From contig JAICTZ010000001.1 in NCBI GenBank assembly GCA_025936115.1, forward strand, positions 1 through 64,000: a DNA stretch of 64,000 nt, in the 5' to 3' direction. The position numbers and the translations under genes were made by a program. The notes under the pieces were generated by a model. That model was not told where the DNA came from, made no database searches, and saw nothing but the letters and a program-made list of their open reading frames with translations. Shown piece by piece: positions 27,096 through 35,233 of this stretch (positions within the stretch are counted from its first letter, which is position 1; the number at the start of each line of letters is the position of its first letter). This DNA comes from Polyangiaceae bacterium (GTDB lineage Bacteria > Myxococcota_A > Polyangia > Polyangiales > Polyangiaceae).

Positions 27096-28322
27096 ATGCT
27101 TCGTACGCTGAAACAAATCGTCGTCGGAACGCACCGGCAGACTCCGATCGGCGAGACTCTGAAACGGCTCTTGCCGCTGCTCGAGCAGTTCGAGATCACG
27201 CGCGTGGCGAGCATCACGGGCCTGGATGACGTGGGCATCCCGACGGTCGTCGTCGCTCGTCCGAACGCGCGCTCGTTGAGCGTCAGTCAGGGCAAAGGCT
27301 TGAGTCTGGAGGCAGCCAAGGTGTCGGGCATCATGGAAGCGATCGAGCAGTTCCACGCCGAGCACAGCAACTTGCCGCTGCGCCTCGGCAGCTACTGCGA
27401 TCGGAGCCGTCGCGCGAAAGTCGTCGATCCGATGCGCTGGCCCCACTACGCACGGCAGTGGGACCCGGACGCGCGAATCCTTTGGACGCAAGCTACGGCG
27501 TGGCGAGGTGGCGGAGGCGTGGAGGTTCCGTTCGAGCTGGTGCACCTCGATCTCACGCTCCCACTGCCCCTGGGGAGCGGTTTCTTCCCGATAGGGTCGA
27601 ACGGCCTTGCGTCGGGCAACGGGCTGATGGAGGCGATCCTGCACGGAGCCTGCGAGCTCATCGAACGCGATGCGACCGCGCTGTTCTATTGCCTTACGCC
27701 AGCACAGCAGGCCGCGAGACGGATCCGGCTCGACAGCATCGACGATGCCGATGTCCGAGCTCTGCTCCAGAAATTCGAGCGCGCCTCCGTTGGCGTCGCT
27801 GTCTGGGACATTACGAGCGACCTCGGTATTGCGGCCTTTCTCTGCTCCACAGTGGAACGCGAGCTGAACGCGTTCAGGCCGGTCGGCCTCGCGCGTGGCT
27901 TCGGATGCAATCTCGATCGCAGCGTGGCGCTTTCGCGGGCGCTCTGCGAGGCCGCGCAGAGTCGACTGACGCGCATCGCCGGCTCGCGCGACGACTTCCA
28001 GCGAGACGACGTCGCGCTCGTCAGCAAGCGCGACTCGATCTTGCGGCACCAACGCCAACTTGCCGAGGAAACCACGGCTGAGCGCTGCTTCCAGGCCGTC
28101 CCCACGCACCGTTTTGACTATTTTGAAGACGACCTCGCGTTCATCGAAACGGCTTTGGAGCACGCCGGGATCGGCCCTCTCCTTCACGTCGAGCTTACGG
28201 AGCCGGGACTCCCCCTTGCCGTCGCGCGCGTCCTCGCGCCCGGGTTGGAGGGTTCGGCCGACGTACCCGGATACGTCCCGGGCACCCGTGCGAGAGCAAT
28301 CAAGGCGACGTCCGCACCATGA
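27096..28322 (+). CDS. ycaO: YcaO-domain ATP-dependent cyclodehydratase/thioamidation enzyme
   Basis: A 408-residue YcaO-domain protein. ATP-binding signatures are clear: SQGKGLSLEAAKVSGIMEAIE at 64-84 and GLASGNGLMEAILHGACELIERDA at 170-193, which supply the magnesium-binding glutamates. YcaO enzymes activate a backbone amide with ATP, so that a thiol, hydroxyl or sulphide can attack. The proline-rich PxPxP tail of azoline-forming members is absent. Because TfuA follows, thioamide formation, as in thioviridamide-type RiPPs or McrA, is the likely chemistry. Substrate unknown. The start has no strong ribosome site; the reading frame ends in the ATGA overlap with tfuA. Confidence 0.9.
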   Translation: MLRTLKQIVVGTHRQTPIGETLKRLLPLLEQFEITRVASITGLDDVGIPTVVVARPNARSLSVSQGKGLSLEAAKVSGIMEAIEQFHAEHSNLPLRLGSYCDRSRRAKVVDPMRWPHYARQWDPDARILWTQATAWRGGGGVEVPFELVHLDLTLPLPLGSGFFPIGSNGLASGNGLMEAILHGACELIERDATALFYCLTPAQQAARRIRLDSIDDADVRALLQKFERASVGVAVWDITSDLGIAAFLCSTVERELNAFRPVGLARGFGCNLDRSVALSRALCEAAQSRLTRIAGSRDDFQRDDVALVSKRDSILRHQRQLAEETTAERCFQAVPTHRFDYFEDDLAFIETALEHAGIGPLLHVELTEPGLPLAVARVLAPGLEGSADVPGYVPGTRARAIKATSAP

Positions 28323-29470
28323 CCTGCATCGTGTTCGTGGGCCCCTCGTTGCCGGAGGCACTCGGTCGCGAACTCCTTCCCGGAGCCGTGTTCGAGAACC
28401 CCGCTCGCTGCGGTGACGTCTACCGAGCAGAACGCCGCGGCGCCCGCTGGATCGGCCTGATTGATGGCTACTTCGAGCACAGCTTGTCCGTTTGGCACAA
28501 AGAGATCCTTTGGGCCCTGTCACGTGGCGTTCGGGTGTATGGCGCCGGCAGCATGGGAGCCCTGCGGGCGGCCGAGCTGGCGAGTTTCGGCATGGTCGGT
28601 GTCGGGCGAACGTTCGAGCAATTTCGTGCCGGAGAGCTCGAGGACGATGACGAGGTTGCCGTCGTTCACGAACCCTCGGAGCAGCATTACCGCGTCCGTT
28701 CCGAGGCGATGGTGAATATCCGTGCCACACTCGAACGTGCCGTAGCGCATGGCTCCCTCGACGTGACGAGCGCGGCACGCCTCCTCGCGGAGACGAAGGC
28801 CCTGTTCTATCCAGAGCGCACCGCGGGCGCCCTGATGCGCATCGCGACCCAGCAACTGGACCCCACGAAGAGTCGGAGTTTCCGGCGTTGGCTCGACGAG
28901 CACGGGGTGGTGAACCAAAAGCGAACTGACGCCGAAGAGCTGTTGCGTCGGATGGCCGCCGACCGGCGCTCGACGCAAGGAGAGGACTTTCGACCCCGGT
29001 TTTGCTTGGCGAACACCGATGCTTGGCACACGCTGCGCACCACGATCGATGAAGAGCACGGGCGCGAAGAGCCCACGCCCGAGGCAACTCGGTTGCCACG
29101 TACCGTCGACGTGGCGAGCGCCCTCGAGAAGCTGCAACGCATCGATCCGCTTCGCCACGGCCGCCTTGTGCGGTCGGCGCTCGAGCGCGCGCTTGCTCTT
29201 GTTTTGGCGGAGGGGATGAGAACATCGCCGGACCCTTCGGAGGTTCAGTCTGAGTCGGAAAGTTTTCGGCAGAAGCGAGGCTTGCTGACCTGCGACCAAA
29301 CCGAACGTTGGTTGGAGCTTAACGGACTCGATGTCGCGGCTTTCAGCAGGCTGATTTATGGCAACGTCTTATGTAAGAGTCTCGGTCCCGTAATCTCCGG
29401 CCTCGTCCTCGATCAGATGAGGGACGTCCTGGCCATCTTGGACGATGGGATAGTCAGCGACGAGGAGTGA
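28319..29470 (+). CDS. tfuA: TfuA-like protein
   Basis: A 383-residue protein whose N-terminal half is an excellent TfuA core: FVGPSLP, NPARCGDVYRAERRG, IGLIDGYFEHSLSVWHKEIL, VYGAGSMGALRAAELASFGM and a following DDEVAVVH. TfuA works with YcaO; in studied thioamide pathways it is thought to deliver sulphide from a persulphide or thiocarboxylate donor. The C-terminal half (about 150-383) is helical and longer than in minimal TfuA proteins. It overlaps ycaO by four bases (ATGA), so the two are made together. No sulphur-carrier gene, ThiF or rhodanese is seen nearby. Confidence 0.9.
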   Translation: MTCIVFVGPSLPEALGRELLPGAVFENPARCGDVYRAERRGARWIGLIDGYFEHSLSVWHKEILWALSRGVRVYGAGSMGALRAAELASFGMVGVGRTFEQFRAGELEDDDEVAVVHEPSEQHYRVRSEAMVNIRATLERAVAHGSLDVTSAARLLAETKALFYPERTAGALMRIATQQLDPTKSRSFRRWLDEHGVVNQKRTDAEELLRRMAADRRSTQGEDFRPRFCLANTDAWHTLRTTIDEEHGREEPTPEATRLPRTVDVASALEKLQRIDPLRHGRLVRSALERALALVLAEGMRTSPDPSEVQSESESFRQKRGLLTCDQTERWLELNGLDVAAFSRLIYGNVLCKSLGPVISGLVLDQMRDVLAILDDGIVSDEE

Positions 29471-29506
29471 AGCTCACGGGTTTGCTACAGAGGCGGCGAA
29501 CCGTTG

Positions 29507-29524
29507 TCGATCGCCGTCGATCGC
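29507..29524. promoter_or_regulatory. Two TCGATCGC copies after tfuA
   Basis: Two copies of TCGATCGC (29507-29514 and 29517-29524), ten bases apart, lie within the 272-base gene-free stretch after tfuA. Together with the three copies at 19985-20022 they flank the block 19.2-29.5 kb. A weak resemblance of the sequence around 29491-29530 (minus strand) to the 3' end of the structured elements near 44.0 and 57.9 kb was also noted. Apart from this I see nothing in the stretch; a 51-codon ATG frame at 29565-29720 looks random. Confidence 0.35.
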
Positions 29525-29742
29525 ACTGCGGAGGGATCGATTGCACCCGCCATGCTCAGCACTGATGATTCTGCGCCTAAATAGTCACTTCTTTTGCTAC
29601 CCTTCTCGGGACGCGAGCGCGACCGGCCGTGCGGCCTCAACGGTTCGGGGCTTGGGCGGAGCGCCTCGGCATGCGCGTGCGAGCGCGCATCGCGTTCTCG
29701 ATCTGGCAGCGTTGCGCTGAATTCCGAGGGTGCACGTGAACT

Positions 29743-30108
29743 TTGCAACGGCGCATAGCGTTGCTCGCGCTCGCCATTTCAGCGCTGAACGCGCTGATCC
29801 AGACGCTCTCGCGCTGGTTGACTTACGAGCTGCACCAGAGCGGCCACTTTCGCAGCGCCGCCTGGACAGCCGACGTGCATCTGCTGGTCTTGCGCTGTTT
29901 CGGGCTGATCTGGTGGCGCGTACGCTCCGGGCGACGCTTGAATGCGCGCCTCGCGTCCTTGCGCAGAGCAGCTGGTCTCACGCCCGAGCGCGTCGCCGCC
30001 TAATGGCAGCGTCGTCGCGCAGTAATTGAGGGCGCGGGAGACGCGCAGCCGGCACCGCTCGGCGGCGCGACGACGGTGCTGCACGTGGAGCTCGACGGAC
30101 GACGCTAG
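29743..30108 (+). pseudogene. Possible broken small gene
   Basis: From TTG 29743 an 86-codon frame with GC-rich third positions runs to TAA at 30001-30003. It has a hydrophobic start and a Trp-rich amphipathic middle (FGLIWWRVRSGRR). The same frame stays coding-like after the TAA for a further 34 codons (AVIEGAGDAQPAPLGGATTV) and ends at TAG 30106-30108. This suggests a gene of about 121 codons interrupted by a nonsense change. The family is not recognised, and a chance open frame cannot be excluded. Confidence 0.3.
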
Positions 30109-30118
30109 TCTCGGCGAG

Positions 30119-30154
30119 CGCGGCCGGAGGCCGCGTGGAGCTCGCTTCACGAGC
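30119..30154 (-). terminator. Tandem hairpins after the kinase-lipoprotein unit
   Basis: Reading the minus strand, the first hairpin (GCTCG, five-base loop, CGAGC; 30140-30154) and then a perfect 7-bp hairpin with a three-base loop (CGCGGCC / GGCCGCG; 30119-30135) follow the lipoprotein stop at 30165 by only about ten bases. No U-tract follows, so if it terminates transcription it would be of the weak or Rho-assisted kind. Confidence 0.35.
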
Positions 30155-30164
30155 AACCGCGCGG

Positions 30165-30677
30165 CTATTTTCTGGGCGCGCCGAGCGCGATCCAGCGTTC
30201 GATGGCGGCGACGTATTCCGCGGGCAAGCAGTTGTTCGACTCGGGTGTGCAGCCGTTCGGCATTTGCGGGACCTTGGTGCTGCACGGGCCTTTGAGCACC
30301 TTGACGAGGGCGCTTCGCTCGGGGTGACCGGGCGTGACGACGGGGATGTTGCCGCAGTCGACGGAGACGTGGTGCGTGATGGTGTCGTAGAGTTTGTCGT
30401 CGTCCTTGACCCAATACTGCAGTTTATTCGGGCCACCCGGGCCGTGACAGTCGGCGGCGTTGCACGGCGGGTGCGTGCCCGTGAGGACGAGCTTCAGCGT
30501 CTCGAACGTCGGCGGGATCGGCGGAGTGTCAGTCGGGACCTGACCAGGCGACACCCCACGCGGAGCTTCGGAAGCGCTCGCGGCTCTGGCGGAAGAGCTC
30601 TTGGGCAGGGCCTTCGGGTGCTCCCTGCAAGCGGACAAGAGCGCGCAAACGAATGCGACAGTATCGCGCCGCCTCAC
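30165..30677 (-). CDS. Lipoprotein with cytochrome-like CxxxxCH motif
   Basis: A 170-residue lipoprotein. Its GTG start at 30677 overlaps the kinase stop by four bases (GTGA), and the very short signal peptide ends in Leu-Leu-Ser-Ala-Cys at residue 17. A Ser/Ala-rich linker follows, then a domain with CNAADCHGPGG, resembling the heme-binding motif of the planctomycete/myxobacterial C-type cytochrome-like domains, though with four rather than two residues between the cysteines. Further Cys pairs (DCGNIPVVTPGHPERS, CSTKVPQMPNGC) are typical of that domain. Heme binding is plausible but unproven. Translational coupling to the kinase suggests that the pair acts together. Confidence 0.7.
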   Translation of the reverse strand: MRRRDTVAFVCALLSACREHPKALPKSSSARAASASEAPRGVSPGQVPTDTPPIPPTFETLKLVLTGTHPPCNAADCHGPGGPNKLQYWVKDDDKLYDTITHHVSVDCGNIPVVTPGHPERSALVKVLKGPCSTKVPQMPNGCTPESNNCLPAEYVAAIERWIALGAPRK

Positions 30678-32347
30678 GGCAGCGAAATGCCTTTCTTGAG
30701 CTTCACGGGCTCGCCGCTGAAGCAGGTCACGCTCGTCGCACGAAAAATGTCGCTGAGGCAGCGCGCGCCTTCGCTGCCCGCGAGCGGACCCTCCACGTTC
30801 GCCTCCACGACGTGACCGCTCGGCGCGATGGTGACGATCAAGCTGCCCGAATTGACGGCGGCGCTCGGGCCGCGACAGCGTTCCCTCGCGCTCGCTTCGG
30901 CCTGTTTGAGGGCAGAACGGATCGCGGCTTGATCGGCGGCTCCAGTGCACGTGGTTTGCGGGCACTGGCCGCGTGCGTCCGGCTCGTTGCCCGTCGCGCA
31001 GAGGCACGGGCCACGCTCGTCCCTGCGCGCTTGGCCGGTGGGACACGGCGGCAACGCGATTGGTGCGCAGTGATCGTCCGCCTTCGAGGAGCCGGGGGGG
31101 CAAGCACAGTTGCCGTCCGCGCCCGCAATTTCGTCCGCGCCGCACGCCGCGGCGGCCGAACGCGGGCGCAGCGCGAACCAGCCGAGCGCGGCGAGTCCCG
31201 CGAGGCTCACGGCGCCGACCGCAACGAGCGCCGCTGTGCCGCCACGTCGACGTGCGGGCTCGTGAAGCGTCTCCGACACGCCGCGTTCGGTGACGGCAGG
31301 CACTGGACCGCGCGCGGTTGCCGCCACGTAACCGCCCGCGACGTGCGGCGGCGTTCCCGCGACGTGCGGCGGCGTTCCCGCGACGTGCGGCGGCGTTCCC
31401 GCGAAGTACGCCGCGAGCTCCGGCGGCGGCCCATCGTACGCCACGGTCCGGGCGGGCGCGGACGGCTGCGAAACCCAGCTCACGAGCGCCGCATACGCCT
31501 CGCTCGCGTTCGGAAATCGCTGCGCCGGATCGCGATTCACCGTCCGGGCGAACCAAGCGTCGAAACCCGGCTCGAGCCGCACGGGCGCGCCGAGCTGGCT
31601 CGCGCGCACCGACGCGGGCACGAGCGGCTCGAACAGGATTTCACGCATGAGCGCGGGGAGCGTCGTGTCCTCCAGATGGCTGCGCGCCCAGTACACGCGC
31701 TGCGTGAGGAGCGCGAACGCAATCAGGCCGAGCGCCCACACGTCGGCGGGTGGCCCAATGCGCCCATTCTCCGTTTGCTCGGGCGCCATCCAAAGCGGCG
31801 TGCCCATCGACGTCGTCGTGCCGCCGGACGCGTGATGGGACGCGAGCTTCGCGATGCCGAAATCGAGCACCTTGATGAAAAACGAGAGCCCGGCCTGTCG
31901 CGGCACGGCGACGAAGATATTCTCGGGTTTGAGATCGCGATGGACGATGCCGCGCTCGTGCGCGGCGCCCACGGCGTGACAGAGCTGCCGATAGATTTCG
32001 AAGAGCTCCGGGACCGAAGTCGTCCGTCGCGCGATCCACTCGGCGAGTGTCTCCCCGTGCAAGAGCTCCATCGCGAGCCAGGGCGTTCCAGAAGCGGCGT
32101 CGACGCCCGCCGAGATCACCTGCGCGATGTGATCGCTCGGGATCTGTCCGCCGATGCGTGCTTCCTGCTCGAAACGCTGGCGCAACCGCGGGTCGCGCAC
32201 GAGCTCGGGGTGCATGAGCTTGAGCGCGCGCTGCTGCTGCGTGCTCAGCTGCTCGACCACGTAGACCGCCCCCATGCCGCCCTGGCTGAGCGGCCTCACG
32301 ACACGGAAGTCCGTCGCGAAGATCTGCCCGGGAACGAGCTCGAGCAC
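30674..32347 (-). CDS. Transmembrane Ser/Thr protein kinase
   Basis: A 557-residue eukaryote-like kinase. Residues 1-295 hold the kinase: glycine loop LSQGGMGAVY, Lys43, catalytic loop HRDLKPEN (Asp138), DFG at 162-164 and APE at 188-190. It looks fully active. Residues 316-337 are three copies of AGTPPHV. One membrane helix (about 371-393) leads to an outer domain with four Cys-rich turns and a C-terminal segment resembling the TonB-C-like domain of myxobacterial gliding proteins (SGSLIVTIAPSGHVVEANV). It starts at GTG 32347 with AGAAGAGC upstream. The external part presumably senses the envelope. Confidence 0.85.
   Translation of the reverse strand: MLELVPGQIFATDFRVVRPLSQGGMGAVYVVEQLSTQQQRALKLMHPELVRDPRLRQRFEQEARIGGQIPSDHIAQVISAGVDAASGTPWLAMELLHGETLAEWIARRTTSVPELFEIYRQLCHAVGAAHERGIVHRDLKPENIFVAVPRQAGLSFFIKVLDFGIAKLASHHASGGTTTSMGTPLWMAPEQTENGRIGPPADVWALGLIAFALLTQRVYWARSHLEDTTLPALMREILFEPLVPASVRASQLGAPVRLEPGFDAWFARTVNRDPAQRFPNASEAYAALVSWVSQPSAPARTVAYDGPPPELAAYFAGTPPHVAGTPPHVAGTPPHVAGGYVAATARGPVPAVTERGVSETLHEPARRRGGTAALVAVGAVSLAGLAALGWFALRPRSAAAACGADEIAGADGNCACPPGSSKADDHCAPIALPPCPTGQARRDERGPCLCATGNEPDARGQCPQTTCTGAADQAAIRSALKQAEASARERCRGPSAAVNSGSLIVTIAPSGHVVEANVEGPLAGSEGARCLSDIFRATSVTCFSGEPVKLKKGISLP
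31339..31401. repeat. 21-bp tandem repeat inside the kinase gene
   Basis: Three exact copies of a 21-base unit (31339-31359, 31360-31380, 31381-31401) encode the AGTPPHV heptads in the juxtamembrane linker. The identity at DNA level, including third positions, implies recent expansion; the copy number is likely to vary between strains. Confidence 0.85.
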
Positions 32348-32427
32348 GCTCTTCTACGTCTAACCCAGAAGCTACTTTCGGACCAGCTACAATCCGGCCC
32401 GCTCGGCCTCGACCGAGGACCGAAACT

Positions 32428-33123
32428 ATGAGACGAAGGAGCGAGCGCACCGTGAACGCAGGCAAGCTTTCATCACTCGTCCGAGGCCGCCGGCAGCTCT
32501 CGAGCTTTCCGTACCGCGCGCTCTTCTGCATGTGCATAGCGACGGCTCCGCTCGCGGCGAGTTGCGGTCGCTGGACGCCCGCACGCGACTACGTCTCCGA
32601 GAGCAAGACGGACACGGCGAGCGCGTACCAGAAGCTCCTCAAGGTGTTCGGCGACAAGGGCTACCACGTGGTCGAGCAGCGCGACGGCGACCACTACGCC
32701 AAGGTGCGCGCGCACATCGACGAGAAGTTCGTCTCGCACCAGTCGTTCATCGCGGGGCAAGTCGACGCAGCCGGCATCGTGCATTTCACGCCTTCCGGCT
32801 ACCTCGTGCGCGAAGGCAAGGTCCACAAGAAGCTCGCGAGCGAGCTGCTCGATCTCGAGTACGCGATGCGCGGTGACGTGGGGCCCCAGCCGGAGCCCGC
32901 TGCATCCGACTCAGCGGCTCCCCCGCCGCCGCCTGCGCCCGAGGTGACCGCGACGGCGAGCGCAGCATCGCCCGTCGTGACGCCACCGCCACCGCCGGCA
33001 CCAACTCCCACGCCCAAGCCCGCGAGCAAGCCGAAGGCGGCAACCTCGTCCGCGCCTAAGGCGACCCCCGCGCCCAAAGCGACAGCGAAGCCGAACGGGG
33101 ACGATTGGGTCCCCGTTCAATAG
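32428..33123 (+). CDS. Lipoprotein with Pro/Lys/Ala-rich tail
   Basis: A 231-residue lipoprotein. GAGG precedes ATG 32428; the signal peptide is rather long (about 46 residues) and ends in Leu-Ala-Ala-Ser-Cys. Residues about 50-155 form a compact alpha/beta domain (SAYQKLLKVFGDKGYHVVEQ, FIAGQVDAAGIVHFTPSG) that I do not recognise. From 165 on it is Pro/Ala/Lys-rich, with PPPPPAP and KPASKPKA runs, an extended cell-wall-spanning linker ending in DDWVPVQ. It is divergent from the kinase gene with 80 bases between. Confidence 0.7.
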   Translation: MRRRSERTVNAGKLSSLVRGRRQLSSFPYRALFCMCIATAPLAASCGRWTPARDYVSESKTDTASAYQKLLKVFGDKGYHVVEQRDGDHYAKVRAHIDEKFVSHQSFIAGQVDAAGIVHFTPSGYLVREGKVHKKLASELLDLEYAMRGDVGPQPEPAASDSAAPPPPPAPEVTATASAASPVVTPPPPPAPTPTPKPASKPKAATSSAPKATPAPKATAKPNGDDWVPVQ

Positions 33124-33136
33124 CTTTACTCCATCG

Positions 33137-33652
33137 TCACGTGCGGCGGGCCGCGCCGAGCGCTTCCGCGGCCGTGTAGAGCGCTGCGCCGAGCAACACC
33201 ACGTCCTTCATCAGAAAGCCGCCGAACGGATTGTCCGGCGCGAACACGCCCGGTGTCGTCACGAGGAACGACAGCGTGACGACGAAGGTCGCGGCCGCAA
33301 GCAGACTGCCGGCGGCGGAGAGCGCGGGACGAAAGCGCCGGAGACTCATGAGCACCGCCGCCACGAGCTCGACGACACCGATGACGGCGGAGCCACCGCG
33401 CACGCCGAAACCCGAGTAGACGAAGCGCATCAGCGGGTGATGCTCGACGAGGGGACGGATCCCTTGCGCTTCCATCTCGGTGAACTTGAGCGCACCGAAG
33501 AGCAAGAGCAAGAGCACCACGCCATAGCGGAGCACGCCGCGACCGAGCGCCGCGAGCCGTTCGGTGCGTCGCTCGTCGAACCAACCGAACACGCGTCTTT
33601 CGCGAGAACGAGCGACGTCGTCACGTGATCCCGCGGCCATCGAATGCTCCAT
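33137..33652 (-). CDS. DUF417 (YkgB/RclC-like) membrane protein
   Basis: A 171-residue membrane protein with four helices. It matches DUF417 along its length: LRYGVVLLLLLFGALKFTEMEAQGI, the VRGGSAVIGVVELVAAVLMS helix, and LAAATFVVTLSFLVTTPGVF, then GGFLMKDVVLLGAALYTAAEAL. In Escherichia coli a member, RclC, takes part in reactive-chlorine resistance, but the family is broad and this gene has no rcl neighbours. ATG 33652 has GAGGAAAC before it. It may influence redox tolerance; that is inference. Confidence 0.85.
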   Translation of the reverse strand: MEHSMAAGSRDDVARSRERRVFGWFDERRTERLAALGRGVLRYGVVLLLLLFGALKFTEMEAQGIRPLVEHHPLMRFVYSGFGVRGGSAVIGVVELVAAVLMSLRRFRPALSAAGSLLAAATFVVTLSFLVTTPGVFAPDNPFGGFLMKDVVLLGAALYTAAEALGAARRT

Positions 33653-33760
33653 GTGCGTTTCCTCTTTCGCCGAAGCGCCGCTCGCGAAAGAGCGACGCCA
33701 ATCCGGCGATGAGTGCGAGAGCCGGGCGAGAACGTTACAGCTCGCGCTCGAAAAACGGAC

Positions 33761-34291
33761 TCACGCGCCGAGCAGCTCGCGCGCGATCCACGCGGCCTGC
33801 CAGGCCCGCTCCTCGCGATAAACGCGCTCGCGTTCGCCCTCGGGCGCGAGGTTCGTCACGGCGAGCGCCGCGCAGAGCGCGCCCAAAGCCACGAAACCTT
33901 CCGAGGCGCAGATCTCGGCATCGTCGAGGAACCCGCGCACGACGTCAGTCGCGTCGGCGCCGACGAGCTCGTTCGCGTGCTCACCGCAGGCCATGGCGAA
34001 ACGCTTGGCGCCACCCTCGGTCCACGCGTCGATGCGGCGCACGAGCCGCGCTCGCCGCGCGACGAGGCTGTCGACGCCAGGCTGCGTCTCGCCGTCACAT
34101 TCGAGTTCCCAGAGTTCCTCGTGGATCCAGTGCACGAGATCTTCCGGCCGGCACACGTGCACGCCGCGCTCGCAGGTAGCGAGCGGGCCTTCCACTTCGA
34201 CCCAAGCTTTGGCGCCGGCGGACGGCGGAGGCCAAACGAACCCCGAAAACGGACCGACGCCACCGGCAGCAAGGAATTTGTACGCCTTCAT
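33761..34291 (-). CDS. Conserved hypothetical protein downstream of anti-sigma
   Basis: A 176-residue soluble protein. It opens with MKAYKFLAAGGVGPFSGF, continues with a Trp-rich block (WVEVEGPLATCERGVHVCRPEDLVHWIHEELWELE), and ends in a helical region. The opening resembles the DUF7666-type N-terminus, in which the His/Cys cluster (CERGVHVC) may form a metal site. It begins seven bases after the anti-sigma stop and is therefore the third gene of the ECF operon. Function unknown; a role in the sigma-factor response is likely from position only. Confidence 0.7.
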   Translation of the reverse strand: MKAYKFLAAGGVGPFSGFVWPPPSAGAKAWVEVEGPLATCERGVHVCRPEDLVHWIHEELWELECDGETQPGVDSLVARRARLVRRIDAWTEGGAKRFAMACGEHANELVGADATDVVRGFLDDAEICASEGFVALGALCAALAVTNLAPEGERERVYREERAWQAAWIARELLGA

Positions 34292-34298
34292 GCGAGCT

Positions 34299-34556
34299 TC
34301 ACCGCAACTTGCGGTCGCGAAATGCCTGGAGCAAGCCCGGCGCGACCTCCGAAAGTTCGCTCGCGCCGGCTCGGAGCGCGGCGCTGAGCTCGATGCTCCG
34401 CTTCATCTGCGCGAGGTAAGCACTGCAAGGCGGGCAGACCAAGAAATGTTGCTCGACGTGCGCTTGGTTTTCGGCGCTGAGCGCGTGGTCGAGGTAGTCG
34501 CTCACGACCTCGACGACATCTCGACACGCTAGCTCGGGGGGCGGCGCAAGCTTCAT
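34299..34556 (-). CDS. Zinc-finger anti-sigma factor
   Basis: An 85-residue cytoplasmic anti-sigma factor of the ZAS class. Its HFLVCPPC motif (HxxxCxxC) preceded by His33 supplies the zinc ligands; flanking helices wrap the sigma factor. It has no membrane helix, so the signal must be sensed by this protein or a partner inside the cell. It overlaps the sigma gene by four bases (ATGA), the usual arrangement that keeps the pair stoichiometric. Confidence 0.85.
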   Translation of the reverse strand: MKLAPPPELACRDVVEVVSDYLDHALSAENQAHVEQHFLVCPPCSAYLAQMKRSIELSAALRAGASELSEVAPGLLQAFRDRKLR

Positions 34557-35194
34557 GGTCGGCGTACCTCGGCAAAGTGACGCTCGAGCAGCGTCCTTAG
34601 CTTGGATCGAGCACGATGCAGCAGCACGCGTTGGTGAGTGGCGGAAATCCCCACAATGTTACGCGCCTCCTCACCCGAGAGGCCTTCGACGTCGCAGAGC
34701 ACGAGCACCTGGCGCATGGCGGGAGGCAGCTCGAAAATAGCGGCTTCGAGGAGCCGCCGCAGCTCTTGTCGTTCGAGCGCGCTGCTCGGATCGGGAAACG
34801 GCAGCGGTGATTCGAGCCAGTGTCCGGCCCAGCGATCGCCGTCTCCTTGAAAACGTGCAGGGTCGACCGCCGGCTCGAGTGTGGCAGTTTCGTCCGCGAC
34901 GAGCGCCGACATCGAAACATTCCGGCGTTCCGCACGCGCGTGTGAGCGTGCGACGTTGAGCAGGATGCCGTAGAGCCAGGTGCGCAAGGCCGAGCGCCCC
35001 TCGAAGCCGGCGAGCGCGTCGAGAACCACGAGCCACGTCTTCTGAACGACGTCTTCGGCGGCGGCTTCGTCGCGCACCCAGACGCGCGCGAGTCGGCGCA
35101 ACGCAGACTGGTGGGTCGCAACGAGGGCCGCAAACGCGCGTTCGTCGCCGGCGCGTAGCGCAGCAAGAACCTCGGCGTCTTCCGGACGGCCCAT
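34553..35194 (-). CDS. ECF RNA polymerase sigma factor
   Basis: A 213-residue extracytoplasmic-function sigma factor. Region 2 ([40 protein letters not shown]) and region 4 ([45 protein letters not shown]) are both well formed and separated by an Arg/Ala/Asp-rich linker. It begins with ATG 35194 and is coupled to the anti-sigma gene by a four-base overlap. ECF operons of this kind normally autoregulate through their own -35/-10 motif; I cannot see it with confidence in the short gap before the gene. Confidence 0.9.
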   Translation of the reverse strand: MGRPEDAEVLAALRAGDERAFAALVATHQSALRRLARVWVRDEAAAEDVVQKTWLVVLDALAGFEGRSALRTWLYGILLNVARSHARAERRNVSMSALVADETATLEPAVDPARFQGDGDRWAGHWLESPLPFPDPSSALERQELRRLLEAAIFELPPAMRQVLVLCDVEGLSGEEARNIVGISATHQRVLLHRARSKLRTLLERHFAEVRRP

Positions 35195-35233
35195 GTGCGC
35201 CGGCAGAATACCCGAATCACGGCGACGTGCCGC

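Noticed and set aside
27009..29225. A 738-codon minus-strand frame opposite YcaO-TfuA
   Set aside because: Pure antisense of the two genes; composition is Arg-rich and without domains.
29565..29720. 51-codon frame as RiPP precursor for YcaO-TfuA
   Set aside because: No leader-like acidic segment, no ribosome site, and random-looking composition; not supported as a precursor.
31339..31401. CRISPR-like repeat
   Set aside because: Units are contiguous without spacers and lie in frame within the kinase gene.
30653..32431. A 592-codon plus-strand frame
   Set aside because: Antisense shadow of the Ser/Thr kinase; the minus strand carries all kinase motifs.
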